Positions 53,373 to 61,650 of a stretch of DNA of 64,000 bases are shown here, piece by piece. The notes below the pieces were generated by a model, which saw nothing but the letters and a program-made list of their open reading frames with translations, was not told the DNA's origin and did no database searches. The stretch is from contig CAXXEO010000019.1 in assembly GCA_963664585.2 (NCBI GenBank), positions 62,001 to 126,000 on the forward strand, read 5' to 3'. The first letter of the stretch is position 1. Each line of letters starts with the position of its first letter. A program made the position numbers and the translations under genes. The DNA comes from G963664585 sp963664585 (GTDB taxonomy: Bacteria; Bacillota; Clostridia; Oscillospirales; Ruminococcaceae).

Positions 53373-54883
53373 AGCTTCTTTATTCCTCCGATGATATATC
53401 CGATTAATGCAAAAACGGAAAGAAACTCAAGTCTTCCCAGATACATCGCGATAATATAATATATTTTTAACAGTGCCGGTGCTGAGGGAGAGGTAATGCC
53501 AATGGACAGACCCACATTGCCACTTACTGACGCAGCTTCAAACGCGGCGTGTGAAAGCGGATAGCCATAATAAGTACCAATTGCCGTTCCAATTGTAAAC
53601 ATTACTATATAACAGATGATGATTAAAGAGGATGACTTAATGACGCTGTCATCCAAAATGAAATCTTTGATATGATGATATTTATATACTTTCTGATTTC
53701 TTTCAGAAGAAAGCAGTTTCTTGATATCGGCCATAAGACCTTTAAATACGATGCCGACTCGCAGCCCTTTGAATCCTCCGGCGGTTGAGCAGGCGGAACC
53801 ACCGATTAACATAACGATCACCATGATGAATATGCCAAAGTCACCCCATTCCAAAGCGAACTGCCTGGCATATATATTCCCTAAGCCTGTTGTCGTATGT
53901 GCAGATATTACATTATAAACGACTCGCCTGAAGACAGCAACAGCATCTGTATAAACGCCAAGCCTTGATAATCCGATGGCAGCAAGTGTAGAGGCCAAAA
54001 ACGAGGTGATAAAAAGGCTTTGAGTTTCAATATTTTTGATCATCTCTTTTTTCTTTCCCTGCCAAATAGCATAGTGCAGGCCGAAGTTAAATGACCCAAG
54101 GACAAAAAATACGATTGTTATGATTTCATATACAAAGCTATGGTAAAACATAATGTTTTGCGACATAGGGGCAAAACCGCCGGTGCTCCAGCTGGATTCA
54201 AAAATATAGAGTCCATGAAATAACGCTGACAAAGGATTTAATCCGATGGCCATTCCGGCAACCCAAAACGCCGTTGTCCCAACTGCCAAATAAATCATGC
54301 TGATTTTCCAGATGATTCTGGCCGTGCCTTTTACATTAGGAACAAGCTCTATATCCTTTCCTTCGCCTACATAGAATTTATAGGCACCCGCGGTGTTTTT
54401 AATTAAGAATGTCAGCGCAAGTACAACCATCCCCTGCCCGCCGATAAAGGTGAGCATATGGCGCCACATGTTGAGCCCCTGGGATATGTGGTCTAAATCT
54501 TGGGTTAAAACAAGACCGGTTGTTGTGAAACCGCTCATGACATCGAAACAGGCGTCCAGAAAAGAATTGATATGCCCGCTCAGCATGTAAGGAATTGCGC
54601 ACAACATCATAAGTACGACCCATGATAATGAAGCTACGACAAAACCATGTTTCCATTGGACATAAACTTTGTTTTCACGGGTATTTCTGCCCGCTATAAT
54701 CATGACAAGGCCCAATGTCATTGAAACAGACAAGCTGATGACAAAATCAAAAAACGGGTTCCATTCTCCAAGAGAAAGAGACGTAAGCATGGGAATGAGC
54801 ATTAAAAATGCGATACCTATAACGATATACCCTGTATAATAGAAAACTACCAAAACATCTGTCCAACGAGATTTATTCTTCAT
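53342..54883 (-). CDS. trkH: TrkH/KtrB-family potassium transporter, membrane subunit
   Basis: 513-residue ion-conducting subunit for K+ uptake. The start ATG at 54883 is preceded by GGTGAG seven bases upstream, which overlaps the stop of the small peptide gene. Four repeated P-loop units are seen, with selectivity-filter-like segments DVMSGFTTTGLVL, SSWSTGGFAP, VISAHTTTGLGN and ASVSGNVGLS. It works with TrkA-type cytosolic RCK proteins, two of which are encoded just upstream. Whether Na+ or H+ is co-transported is not shown by the sequence. Confidence 0.93.
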   Translation of the reverse strand: MKNKSRWTDVLVVFYYTGYIVIGIAFLMLIPMLTSLSLGEWNPFFDFVISLSVSMTLGLVMIIAGRNTRENKVYVQWKHGFVVASLSWVVLMMLCAIPYMLSGHINSFLDACFDVMSGFTTTGLVLTQDLDHISQGLNMWRHMLTFIGGQGMVVLALTFLIKNTAGAYKFYVGEGKDIELVPNVKGTARIIWKISMIYLAVGTTAFWVAGMAIGLNPLSALFHGLYIFESSWSTGGFAPMSQNIMFYHSFVYEIITIVFFVLGSFNFGLHYAIWQGKKKEMIKNIETQSLFITSFLASTLAAIGLSRLGVYTDAVAVFRRVVYNVISAHTTTGLGNIYARQFALEWGDFGIFIMVIVMLIGGSACSTAGGFKGLRVGIVFKGLMADIKKLLSSERNQKVYKYHHIKDFILDDSVIKSSSLIIICYIVMFTIGTAIGTYYGYPLSHAAFEAASVSGNVGLSIGITSPSAPALLKIYYIIAMYLGRLEFLSVFALIGYIIGGIKKLCLNAVKHSS

Positions 54884-54889
54884 ATATTC

Positions 54890-54994
54890 TCACCGCATGA
54901 TCACGATCGTCACAGCAAATAAGATGCCCACATAGCCGACCATGTAAAGTATTTCAAGAATGAGTCCCCAAATTTCATTTTTATAGATGTGCAC
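54890..54994 (-). CDS. 34-residue membrane peptide between trkA and trkH
   Basis: GTG-started frame reading VHIYKNEIWGLILEILYMVG then YVGILFAVTIVIMR: one hydrophobic helix with polar ends. It begins inside the last codons of trkA and ends six bases before the trkH start, and the trkH ribosome site overlaps its stop. The position and hydrophobicity argue for a real small subunit, comparable in idea to KdpF of the Kdp system, although no homology to it is claimed. It is too short to appear in ordinary gene calls. Confidence 0.55.
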   Translation of the reverse strand: MHIYKNEIWGLILEILYMVGYVGILFAVTIVIMR

Positions 54995-55661
54995 GATGGT
55001 GGTCTCCCTTTCTCAAATGCTTTTTTAGCTCTGCTAAAACAGTTTTGTTTGTAATGATGAGCATGTTATCATCTTTTAATATTTGCGTATTTCCTCTTGG
55101 GTAAATGACCTTCTCATCCCGCAAGATGGATGCAATCACGCACTCCGCAGGCAGAACCAGATCCTTTATATAACAATCGCGCCAATGATTTGATTCGTTG
55201 ATCGTGATTTCAACTAAGATCATAGACCCGCGGTCCAGCACCTGAACAATCCTGTAATCATCTTTATCAAACTCATATTCAATCAGATTCGCGATGACCT
55301 CAGTGCTGCAAACGGTTTTATCGACGCCCAAGGCCTTAAACATGCTTATGTTTTTGGGGTTGTTGACTCTTGCAATTGTTTTATTTATGTCAAAATTAGC
55401 TTTGGCTATTTCGCAGATGACCAGGTTTTTTTCGTCTGTCCCCGTAACCGCAGCGATGACCTCGGCATCCTCGATGCCGGCATCCTTAAGAACTTCGGGG
55501 TCTGTTCCGTCACCACATATAATATCGGCGTCGATGTCTTCAGCGATTTTATTACAGGCGCTTTGATCTTCCTCAACGAGTACAACTTCATAGCCTCTAT
55601 CGTGAAGGGTTTTTAACAAAAAATAGCCTACTTTTCCGCCGCCAATAATTATTGATTTCAT
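54981..55661 (-). CDS. trkA: TrkA/KtrA-type potassium uptake regulator (RCK_N + RCK_C)
   Basis: 226-residue cytosolic gating subunit. The N-terminal Rossmann domain shows the NAD(H)-binding IIIGGGKVGYFLLKTL followed by the acidic end of strand 2 (VVLVEEDQ) and DIICGDGTDPEVL. The C-terminal ~80 residues form the TrkA_C ligand-binding domain (IKDLVLPAECVIASILRDEK, VIYPRGNTQILKDDNML). It overlaps the preceding TrkA_N gene by four bases, and the small peptide gene starts within its last codons. It is expected to form the RCK ring under TrkH. Confidence 0.92.
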   Translation of the reverse strand: MKSIIIGGGKVGYFLLKTLHDRGYEVVLVEEDQSACNKIAEDIDADIICGDGTDPEVLKDAGIEDAEVIAAVTGTDEKNLVICEIAKANFDINKTIARVNNPKNISMFKALGVDKTVCSTEVIANLIEYEFDKDDYRIVQVLDRGSMILVEITINESNHWRDCYIKDLVLPAECVIASILRDEKVIYPRGNTQILKDDNMLIITNKTVLAELKKHLRKGDHHRAHL

Positions 55662-56062
55662 ATTGTATCCTCGATCCTGCTTACCAAAATATCAACGCCA
55701 AGGCGCGTAGGATTAATCGTTTCGATTCCGAGCTTTTCATAAATAAATTTTTTGTTTGGTTTACAAATTCTTGCGATAATTCGCGGCACTTTGAATATTT
55801 TTTGCGCGATCAAAGAAACCGTAATGTTGATATTGTCATCAGACGTTACGGACATGATGAAATCTGCATGTTCAATCCCAGCTTCAATCAGAATGTCGTT
55901 GTCAAATTCAATTCCTTTGACTTTTATACCATTAAAACCGCTGCCTAAGATGCTCAATCTCCCGCTGTCACGGTCAATGATAGTCACATCATGGCCGGCA
56001 TCAGATAGCTCCTGCGCCAAAGTACTGCCTAGCCTTCCACAGCCAATAATAATTATGTACAT
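55658..56062 (-). CDS. TrkA N-terminal domain protein (RCK_N only)
   Basis: 134-residue protein with the nucleotide-binding motif IIIGCGRLGSTLAQEL, the acidic strand-2 end TIIDRDSG and the VKGIEFDND and SVTSDDNINITVSLIAQ segments of RCK_N. There is no TrkA_C domain: it stops after the first Rossmann fold (IETINPTRLGVDILVSRI). First gene of the potassium operon; the stop overlaps the second trkA by ATGA. The two RCK proteins may assemble a mixed ring, but that is inference. Confidence 0.9.
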   Translation of the reverse strand: MYIIIIGCGRLGSTLAQELSDAGHDVTIIDRDSGRLSILGSGFNGIKVKGIEFDNDILIEAGIEHADFIMSVTSDDNINITVSLIAQKIFKVPRIIARICKPNKKFIYEKLGIETINPTRLGVDILVSRIEDTI

Positions 56063-56410
56063 AGTTACCTCTCAAAACTCATGATTGATTTTTCTTGCTA
56101 CACCCCAAATATCTGATATGATATGGGGGATTTTAATATTTTTTATTTTTCTGAGTACTAATGTTAGCGAAGATGATTTGCTGTATGTATATAATCATCA
56201 ATTAGTGCTCCGGATTTGTCGTACATATAAAATGTAACATAACAAATATAAAGATGGTGTTAAGAAAAGCAGCAAGGTATAAATTTGTTATTAAGATGGT
56301 GACTTTCACTGAACACTTCAATATTTTTGAAATTAACTGTTCTCATCAGAACGGCGTCCTCTTGATTTTTTGGCATTACGCGATCCACTTTTACCCTAAT
56401 ATAGTCAATT

Positions 56411-57463
56411 GCTACATTGTAAAATGAAATGCGACAGAAAAAAGATAGCCCAAGGCAGCCAAAACGTGTAGAATAGAGTTTGCAACAACAACATTCACAC
56501 AAGGAGGCAGCCATGAGCCACCACCATTTTACAACATTCGAACGAGGAAAGATAGAGGAACTCCGTCAAATCGGATATACGACCCGGAAAATCGCATCAC
56601 GTCTGGGATGTCACCACAGCAGTATTGCTAGAGAATTGAAACGTTTTTACGGTGCCCGAGCGTATAACGCAGAAGAAGCACAACTGGATTACCAGAAGAA
56701 ACGGCACAACAGCAAACCTCAAGGGAAATGGAACGAGGAGTTGTGCGCAGCTGTGGCAGAAAAGCTGAAAGAGACCTGGTCGCCAGAACAAATATCACAT
56801 ACCGTTACTTCAAGCCAACTGAGCTTTAAAACAATATACAACTGGCTTTATGCCGGACGACTGAACGGACTCACCGCAGATGTGCTGCGCCGTAATGGAA
56901 AAAAGAGAAGCTGTAAAAATCTTGCGCATTATGCTCGTGGTACTTCTATCCACAAGAGACCCAAAGAGGTATATACCAGAGAAACATTTGGGCATTGGGA
57001 ACTTGATACGGTGGTTTTCTCTAGGGGTTCCAGCGGTTGCTTGGCCACCTTTGTGGAACGAAAAACAAGGTTCTATACAGCCCTTCCCATTCCTGATCGA
57101 ACGGCAGCTTCCATGGAAGCTGCAATCAAGCACCTGCACACTTTATTGCCACAAGGCACATTCAAAACAGCAACAACAGATCGTGGCGGTGAATTTGCCT
57201 GTTATGATGTAATCCAGAAAGATCTAGGCTTAACTCTTTATTTCGCTGATCCATATTGTCCGCATCAGAGAGGAAGCAATGAGTACGGTAACGGTTTGCT
57301 CAGAGAGTTCTTTCCGAAAGGTACTGTTCTGTCCACTGTTTCTCATCAAAACCTGTCTTCTTCTCTTCTGCTTATAAACAATAGACCCCGAAAATGTCTT
57401 AATTGGAATACACCTTCCCAGCTCTTTCTACTCGAACTGTCGCATTTGGCTTGACAATGTAGC
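56411..57463 (+). mobile_element. IS30-family insertion sequence, copy 3 (1053 bp)
   Basis: Same ends and length as copies 1 and 2 but in the opposite orientation. AATT is duplicated at 56407-56410 and 57464-57467. Confidence 0.95.
56513..57454 (+). CDS. IS30-family transposase, copy 3
   Basis: 313-residue DDE transposase, ATG at 56513 after AAGGAGG. Complete frame with HWELDTVV, TTDRGGEF and NGLLREFFPKG motifs. It differs from copies 1 and 2 at a few residues (IHKRP for IRKRP, VFSRGSSG for VSSRGSGG, ALPIP for AVPIP), making it the most diverged of the three, though still near-identical. Confidence 0.95.
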   Translation: MSHHHFTTFERGKIEELRQIGYTTRKIASRLGCHHSSIARELKRFYGARAYNAEEAQLDYQKKRHNSKPQGKWNEELCAAVAEKLKETWSPEQISHTVTSSQLSFKTIYNWLYAGRLNGLTADVLRRNGKKRSCKNLAHYARGTSIHKRPKEVYTRETFGHWELDTVVFSRGSSGCLATFVERKTRFYTALPIPDRTAASMEAAIKHLHTLLPQGTFKTATTDRGGEFACYDVIQKDLGLTLYFADPYCPHQRGSNEYGNGLLREFFPKGTVLSTVSHQNLSSSLLLINNRPRKCLNWNTPSQLFLLELSHLA

Positions 57464-57613
57464 AATTAACTTAAAAACTGGCTATATATAAAGCATCATT
57501 TTCTTTCCCCGCCTTCGGCGGGGAAAGAAAATATAAGATTGTTTTCAAGTTAATCGACTATAGTTATCATGTAATAATTATAAAGGTGAAAGTAAAAATA
57601 CGATGGTATGATA

Positions 57614-57676
57614 ATGTGCAGCGCCGTTTTGTTGAATGATGTTATATACACCTTTCAACAAAACGGCGCTGCACAT
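57614..57676. terminator. 23-bp perfect inverted repeat downstream of marR
   Basis: Arms 57614-57636 and 57654-57676 are exact inverses (left begins ATGTGCAGCGCCGTTTTG), with a 17-base loop. It lies 67 bases past the marR stop, without a T-run. It could end transcripts from both sides or be a single palindromic element; the stem is unusually long. Confidence 0.55.
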
Positions 57677-57742
57677 GGTATGTTTATAAATGAATGATTA
57701 TTTAAAAAGCGGCTAATGGTGTATCATACACACATATAGTCC

Positions 57743-58225
57743 CTATGATTTCGAATCATTAAAAGACTCAAACCGTTCCAGTATTAGATTGAGACTGTCC
57801 AAAAATTGGGTGAATCTTTCAAGCGGAATTCCGTTTAGGACTTCCAACCAAAGATTTACGTTGTTGTTTAGGTTTTGCTGAACAATCTGTTCGCCACTGG
57901 GAGTAAGATATAGTTTATTAAAACGGCGGTCGCTTTCATTAGCTTCCCTAATGATAAAGCCTTTCGGCTCGAGATTGTGCAACATGCGCGAAATGGTTGC
58001 TTTGTCCATTGCGATGAATTCTGCCAGTTGATTTTGATTGATTCCCGGGAAGTGGTATATATTGATCAAAATAACCGATTGTAAATCAGTAATTCCCATG
58101 CCCTTAAGTCGTTCGCCGATCATTTCATATTGCTTTCTAAAAAGGCGGGCAAGGACTTTTCCGACCTCTTCGATTGTTTGCCGTTCTGCGTCATCGGTTG
58201 AAAAAACCGATCTAATTTCACGCAT
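57743..58225 (-). CDS. MarR-family transcriptional regulator
   Basis: 160-residue winged-helix regulator. Helix-turn-helix: INQNQLAEFIAMDKATISRM, followed by the wing LEPKGFIIREANESDRRFNK with the conserved DxR of MarR proteins. Flanking helices provide the dimer interface. It stands alone and is divergent from the ferritin-like gene at 58436, which is a plausible target; MarR proteins often sense oxidants or phenolic compounds, but the ligand here is unknown. A short ribosome site (AGGAG) precedes ATG 58225. Confidence 0.9.
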   Translation of the reverse strand: MREIRSVFSTDDAERQTIEEVGKVLARLFRKQYEMIGERLKGMGITDLQSVILINIYHFPGINQNQLAEFIAMDKATISRMLHNLEPKGFIIREANESDRRFNKLYLTPSGEQIVQQNLNNNVNLWLEVLNGIPLERFTQFLDSLNLILERFESFNDSKS

Positions 58226-58435
58226 GCTGCTGCCAACTCCTTTGAATATGCATTTTTATCAATAATTATAACATTATTTTTGCACATGGAAAGATGATTT
58301 AGTGTAAAAAAATAAATATTTTCTAACTCACTTGTGACAAGCGGTTATGCGAAAGGAGAAAGGACACAAAATGACGTGGACATATCGATATTCATATACT
58401 GATAGTAACCATGGCAACAGAAAGAGGGAATAATT

Positions 58436-58837
58436 TTGGAAATGACAACGGCACAAAAGCTTCAAATGTACATTAATGCTGAATTGGGTGATGCTGCACT
58501 TTATAGAGAGCTGTCTAAAAGTGCAAACGATGAAACCGACAAGAATCTGCTGCTAGAGTTCGCGGAAGATGAACAGTCCCATGCTGATGAGTTCAAACGT
58601 ATTTACAGTATGATGACCGGGGGAAGCTACAACCCGATTGTGACGCCGCCGGTGATTAACCATCCGTTTGAAGAAATTCTTCGAGAAAGGGTTCTAGACG
58701 AAAGCGGTGATTTTAGAAAATATGGTGAACAATATATTCTGACAGATAAAAACAATATATTAAAGAATGCTTATTATAGAGCACGAACGGATGAAAACGT
58801 ACATGCATTGAGACTGCTCTACATGCTCAGTAAATAG
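58436..58837 (+). CDS. ferritin-like / rubrerythrin-domain protein
   Basis: 133-residue four-helix-bundle protein. It starts with TTG 58436 eight bases after AAAGAGG; the ATG at 58442 is an alternative with a longer spacing. Di-iron ligand motifs are seen at ELGDAALYRELSKSA in the first helix and LLEFAEDEQSHADEFKRIY (ExxH) in the second; a later helix has ARTDENVHALRLLYM (ExxH-like). A C-terminal rubredoxin domain is absent. Such proteins reduce peroxide or store iron in anaerobes. Divergent from marR; closed by a terminator 14 bases after the stop. Confidence 0.85.
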   Translation: MEMTTAQKLQMYINAELGDAALYRELSKSANDETDKNLLLEFAEDEQSHADEFKRIYSMMTGGSYNPIVTPPVINHPFEEILRERVLDESGDFRKYGEQYILTDKNNILKNAYYRARTDENVHALRLLYMLSK

Positions 58838-58850
58838 TACTGCAAATCGA

Positions 58851-58880
58851 AACAGTCAAGGTATTGCCTTGACTGTTTTC
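58851..58880 (+). terminator. terminator after the ferritin-like gene
   Basis: AACAGTCAAGG-tattg-CCTTGACTGTT then TTC; 11-bp perfect stem. The stretch 58881-59102 shows nothing recognised. Confidence 0.88.
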
Positions 58881-59102
58881 ATAATTTATTGATCTATGCT
58901 CTGTGCTGTATGAGAGATATTTGTTTTACCATGTTTGCAAACTCATACATAGATCTCGCATTGGCATTTGAACGAATTTATACCCTGTCTGCTTAGTCCC
59001 TTCGGCAGAAGGCTCTCAAATAGTCATTATCCTTTGGAAAAGCCTTTGGCGGTAACGATATTTTTATGTTTTTTAAGTGATTGTCATATTTCTTGAAGTC
59101 GT

Positions 59103-59131
59103 TTGATATTTGTTTATACGAGTACTATAAT
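59103..59131 (+). promoter_or_regulatory. promoter of the MFS-LuxR gene
   Basis: TTGATA, 17 bases, TATAAT. The leader would be about 205 bases long; it contains a TTTCGGTTCGAGAAC near-palindrome (about 59151-59165) but no recognised riboswitch. Confidence 0.65.
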
Positions 59132-59342
59132 AAAAGCGTATGTGTAAAGAGTTTCGGTTCGAGAACATGTACTCTTGATGGAAAACGCAACTGCAAAGTA
59201 TGCAAATGGATTGAGGTTCTAATTAATGCTTTTCATTATCATATGAATCTCAAAGTGAAATACTAGGTGTCACATCAGACCGCAAGAAGTGAAGGATATC
59301 CTTTTTCATCATAACGCAAGTTAAAATGGTTGGAGTGACGTA

Positions 59343-60800
59343 ATGATCAATTTAAAATTATTAAAGAATTCCGTTCCCACAAAACCATTAGTGAATGATA
59401 ATGTCATCAATATCAAAGGACTAAGAAAACAAAACACACCTTACTTTTTGATATGGATCGTTTACTACGCTTGGGTGGTTGCCTTCGCGACATGGTGGAC
59501 GGCATCACCGTTAACTGAAAATGTTTTTGGTACAGGACTAAGAAGCTTACTGCATTTTGTAAATTTATTCTCCTCTGCACTTTTTATTTTAATTATACAA
59601 AAAGAATGGTTCAATAAAACTGCCCGCATCGGGGCGGTGCTGATTATTATTGGGATGTGTACGTTTTTGACGGCATCAAGCGCCCCGATTAAATTGGCTG
59701 GTGCTGTTTTAATCGGAGTTTCTCTTGGCTGTGTAAATGCCAGCATTTTAATGCCGTTTGTTTTTGCTCTTAATAATACCGAGAAATTATATGCGGTTGT
59801 CGGCAGTAATGTATTAATCAATATGATTTCTCTTTGCGGTGAGGGTGCGGCAGGAGTTTTAAACCATAGCGGAAGTGAACTACTTTTGTCCTTTGCCATA
59901 CTGCTTATTGCTCTTAGTTCGATCTTGTTTTTTAAGACAGATTGTGTCTCTGACAATTTGAATGACAGTATCCCGCATAAAATTCCAACCAGAATCTACT
60001 TAACTTTATTTTTTAATTGTGTATTTGCTATACTCTGTAAAGGCGCGGGCAAAGGAGTTCTCAATATTGCCGCAGCAAGCTCGTCCCTCCCGGTTTTAAT
60101 GTGGTACGATCTTGGAGGTCTAGCGGGTTGTCTGATCTTTATTGCCATTTATGGGCTTTCCAGAAAGAGTATTCATCTGGCCTGGAATATTACCTTCGGC
60201 AGTTTAGCAATGGGGCTTTTGTGCAATGCTTTTGCTGCATATACTGAGGGTCTGGCCGTGGCATTTGCCATTTTGCTGGGCATTGGAAGCACAATAGGCA
60301 TGATTAACATGTACTATATACTTGGTGTAATCGGCAAAAAATATAACAGTGTACATTATCTGAAGCTGTCTATCTGTTTCATTGGTATTTGTGGCGGCGT
60401 ATCCGGTGTCGCAGTGGGAAATTTGATTAACACCATTAACACTTTTCAAATATCTATTATTGCCTCCATAATTTCTGTGGCTGTAATGTTGCTGTTTTTG
60501 ATCCTTTCACCCGTGCTGGCACAAACATATTATGACGATGAATGGGCAAAGGACAGTGAAAAAACCGAAATTGATAATGATCATCTTTACCTATTTAAGA
60601 AATATCATTTGAGTTCACGGGAAATAGAAGTATGTAAGCTGCTTTTACAAGGTTATACGCTTCGTCAGATATCGGCTATGCTTTCCATAGCCTACTCTAC
60701 GGCTAATACACATTACACCTCTCTTTACCGCAAACTGGGCATCAATAGCCGTACCGAATTATTGCTGCATTTTAAGGATTATAAGATTAATCAAGTTTAA
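59343..60800 (+). CDS. membrane-integrated LuxR-type regulator with MFS-like domain
   Basis: 485-residue protein: residues about 30-395 hold roughly twelve hydrophobic helices of MFS-like arrangement, and the last ~65 residues form a LuxR (GerE) helix-turn-helix in the cytosol (HLSSREIEVCKLLLQGYTLR, then SIAYSTANTHYTSLYRKLGI). Proteins with this plan are thought to sense a ligand in or through the membrane and act directly on DNA; expanded sets are known from Eggerthellaceae. The short ribosome site is weak (GGAGTGACGTA). The promoter at 59103 is good. The soluble LuxR protein at 61204 shares the HTH and is probably part of the same system. Confidence 0.85.
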   Translation: MINLKLLKNSVPTKPLVNDNVINIKGLRKQNTPYFLIWIVYYAWVVAFATWWTASPLTENVFGTGLRSLLHFVNLFSSALFILIIQKEWFNKTARIGAVLIIIGMCTFLTASSAPIKLAGAVLIGVSLGCVNASILMPFVFALNNTEKLYAVVGSNVLINMISLCGEGAAGVLNHSGSELLLSFAILLIALSSILFFKTDCVSDNLNDSIPHKIPTRIYLTLFFNCVFAILCKGAGKGVLNIAAASSSLPVLMWYDLGGLAGCLIFIAIYGLSRKSIHLAWNITFGSLAMGLLCNAFAAYTEGLAVAFAILLGIGSTIGMINMYYILGVIGKKYNSVHYLKLSICFIGICGGVSGVAVGNLINTINTFQISIIASIISVAVMLLFLILSPVLAQTYYDDEWAKDSEKTEIDNDHLYLFKKYHLSSREIEVCKLLLQGYTLRQISAMLSIAYSTANTHYTSLYRKLGINSRTELLLHFKDYKINQV

Positions 60801-60801
60801 A

Positions 60802-60913
60802 ACTAGTACAATGCAACATCTTAAGCTTGTATATTTCCCCGCCGTCGGTGGGAGAATATACAAGAACATTTAACCCATTGTCATATAAGATTTAGATATT
60901 ACAAGGTACTAGA
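60802..60913. repeat. palindromic repeat family 2, copy 1
   Basis: Ends ACTAGTAC at the left and GTACTAG at the right; inside GCTTGTATATTTCCCCGCC with its inverse GGGAGAATATACAAG. It begins two bases after the MFS-LuxR stop. The copy at 62867-62978 is in the opposite orientation, and the chimera at 31623 shares the outer parts. Confidence 0.8.
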
Positions 60914-60997
60914 TCTTTTTTAACTTTTGTTCTCCACGCCTGAGATAGGGGAAACAGGTAAAGGAAACTTGATTGACTTGTGATTTGAATGAAAGCA

Positions 60998-61036
60998 AAC
61001 AGCGTCTCATTAGAACTAATGAGGCGCTGTTTTTAT
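60998..61036 (+). terminator. terminator after the MFS-LuxR gene
   Basis: AACAGCGTCTCATTA-gaac-TAATGAGGCGCTGTT with one mismatch, followed by TTTAT. Confidence 0.85.
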
Positions 61037-61066
61037 GCCCTCATGTAAGTTAATGAATAGACGACT

Positions 61067-61145
61067 TATACTAAATCCTGTTTAATAGCAATATATTCTT
61101 GTCTCTGTCCCCCATTGCAGGCGGGGAAAACAGAGACGGTATCAT
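61067..61145. repeat. palindromic repeat family 4, copy 2
   Basis: ACTAAATCCTGTTTAATAGC leads into TTGTCTCTGTCCCCC-attgca-GGCGGGGAAAACAGAGAC. It matches the minus strand of the copy at 41745-41826 in its first 25 bases and in the hairpin plan. Confidence 0.65.
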
Positions 61146-61203
61146 CGTTTAATTCAGGTTCTGTCAACATAAGCTTAATCTACACAGTACAGGAGGTGAA
61201 ACA

Positions 61204-61569
61204 ATGACCTTATTTGAAAAACTCAAAAAAATACTAACCCCGGGATGTAAACAACAAAGCGACGGATGCGTAGCTGGCCCGAATCCCCTTAGTGATCCCG
61301 ACTGGACGTTTGATGAGCGAAAGACGTTAATTCTGACTCGGAATTATAAACAAAAACAGGTTAATTCTTTAACTTCACGCGAGCATGAACTCTATCTTTT
61401 GCTTTTAGAGGGTTTTACCTTGAAAGAATGTACAAAACAGCTTTCAGTCAAATATTCTACAGCCAATACGCATATAACATCAATTTATAAAAAACTAGGG
61501 GTGAGTTCAAAATCTGAGTTAATTATCAATTACCGCAACATACATAGAGAAAACGATCAAAGTCCCTAA
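61204..61569 (+). CDS. small soluble LuxR-type HTH protein
   Basis: 121-residue cytosolic protein. ATG at 61204 after an excellent ribosome site (AGGAGGTG). The C-terminal ~65 residues are a LuxR/GerE domain (SLTSREHELYLLLLEGFTLK, SVKYSTANTHITSIYKKLGV) very similar to the one at the end of the MFS-LuxR protein encoded 400 bases upstream. The N-terminal ~55 residues (with CKQQSDGCVAG and PDWTFDERKTLILTRN) have no known domain. It may compete with or partner the membrane regulator (inference). The lipoprotein gene follows after 81 bases. Confidence 0.85.
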   Translation: MTLFEKLKKILTPGCKQQSDGCVAGPNPLSDPDWTFDERKTLILTRNYKQKQVNSLTSREHELYLLLLEGFTLKECTKQLSVKYSTANTHITSIYKKLGVSSKSELIINYRNIHRENDQSP

Positions 61570-61650
61570 TAAACCATGCGTCAAGGAAACAAGAGCATGC
61601 AAACACGAGATTATTTGACAATAATCGTTATATTTTAGGAGGAAAACTCA

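Larger units (their letters stand above)
56400..57562. repeat. palindromic repeat family 1, copy L, split by IS30 copy 3
   Basis: Left end TATAGTCAATT (56400-56410), then IS30, then AATTAACTTAAAAACTGGC ... CAAGTTAATCGACTATA to 57562. Target duplication AATT. The centre is CCCCGCCTTCGGCGGGG. Confidence 0.92.

Noticed and set aside
5202..57562. CRISPR array suggested by many similar repeats
   Set aside because: The repeats are about 106 bp, dispersed over 50 kb between genes, in both orientations, without regular spacers and without cas genes.
59151..59165. tRNA T-loop-like sequence GGTTCGAGA
   Set aside because: No acceptor stem, anticodon arm or CCA-side pairing around it; no tRNA gene can be folded there.
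59081..59266. 61-residue frame with four Cys before the MFS-LuxR gene
   Set aside because: It begins ahead of a good promoter (59103-59131) that lies inside it and lacks a ribosome site; more likely leader sequence.
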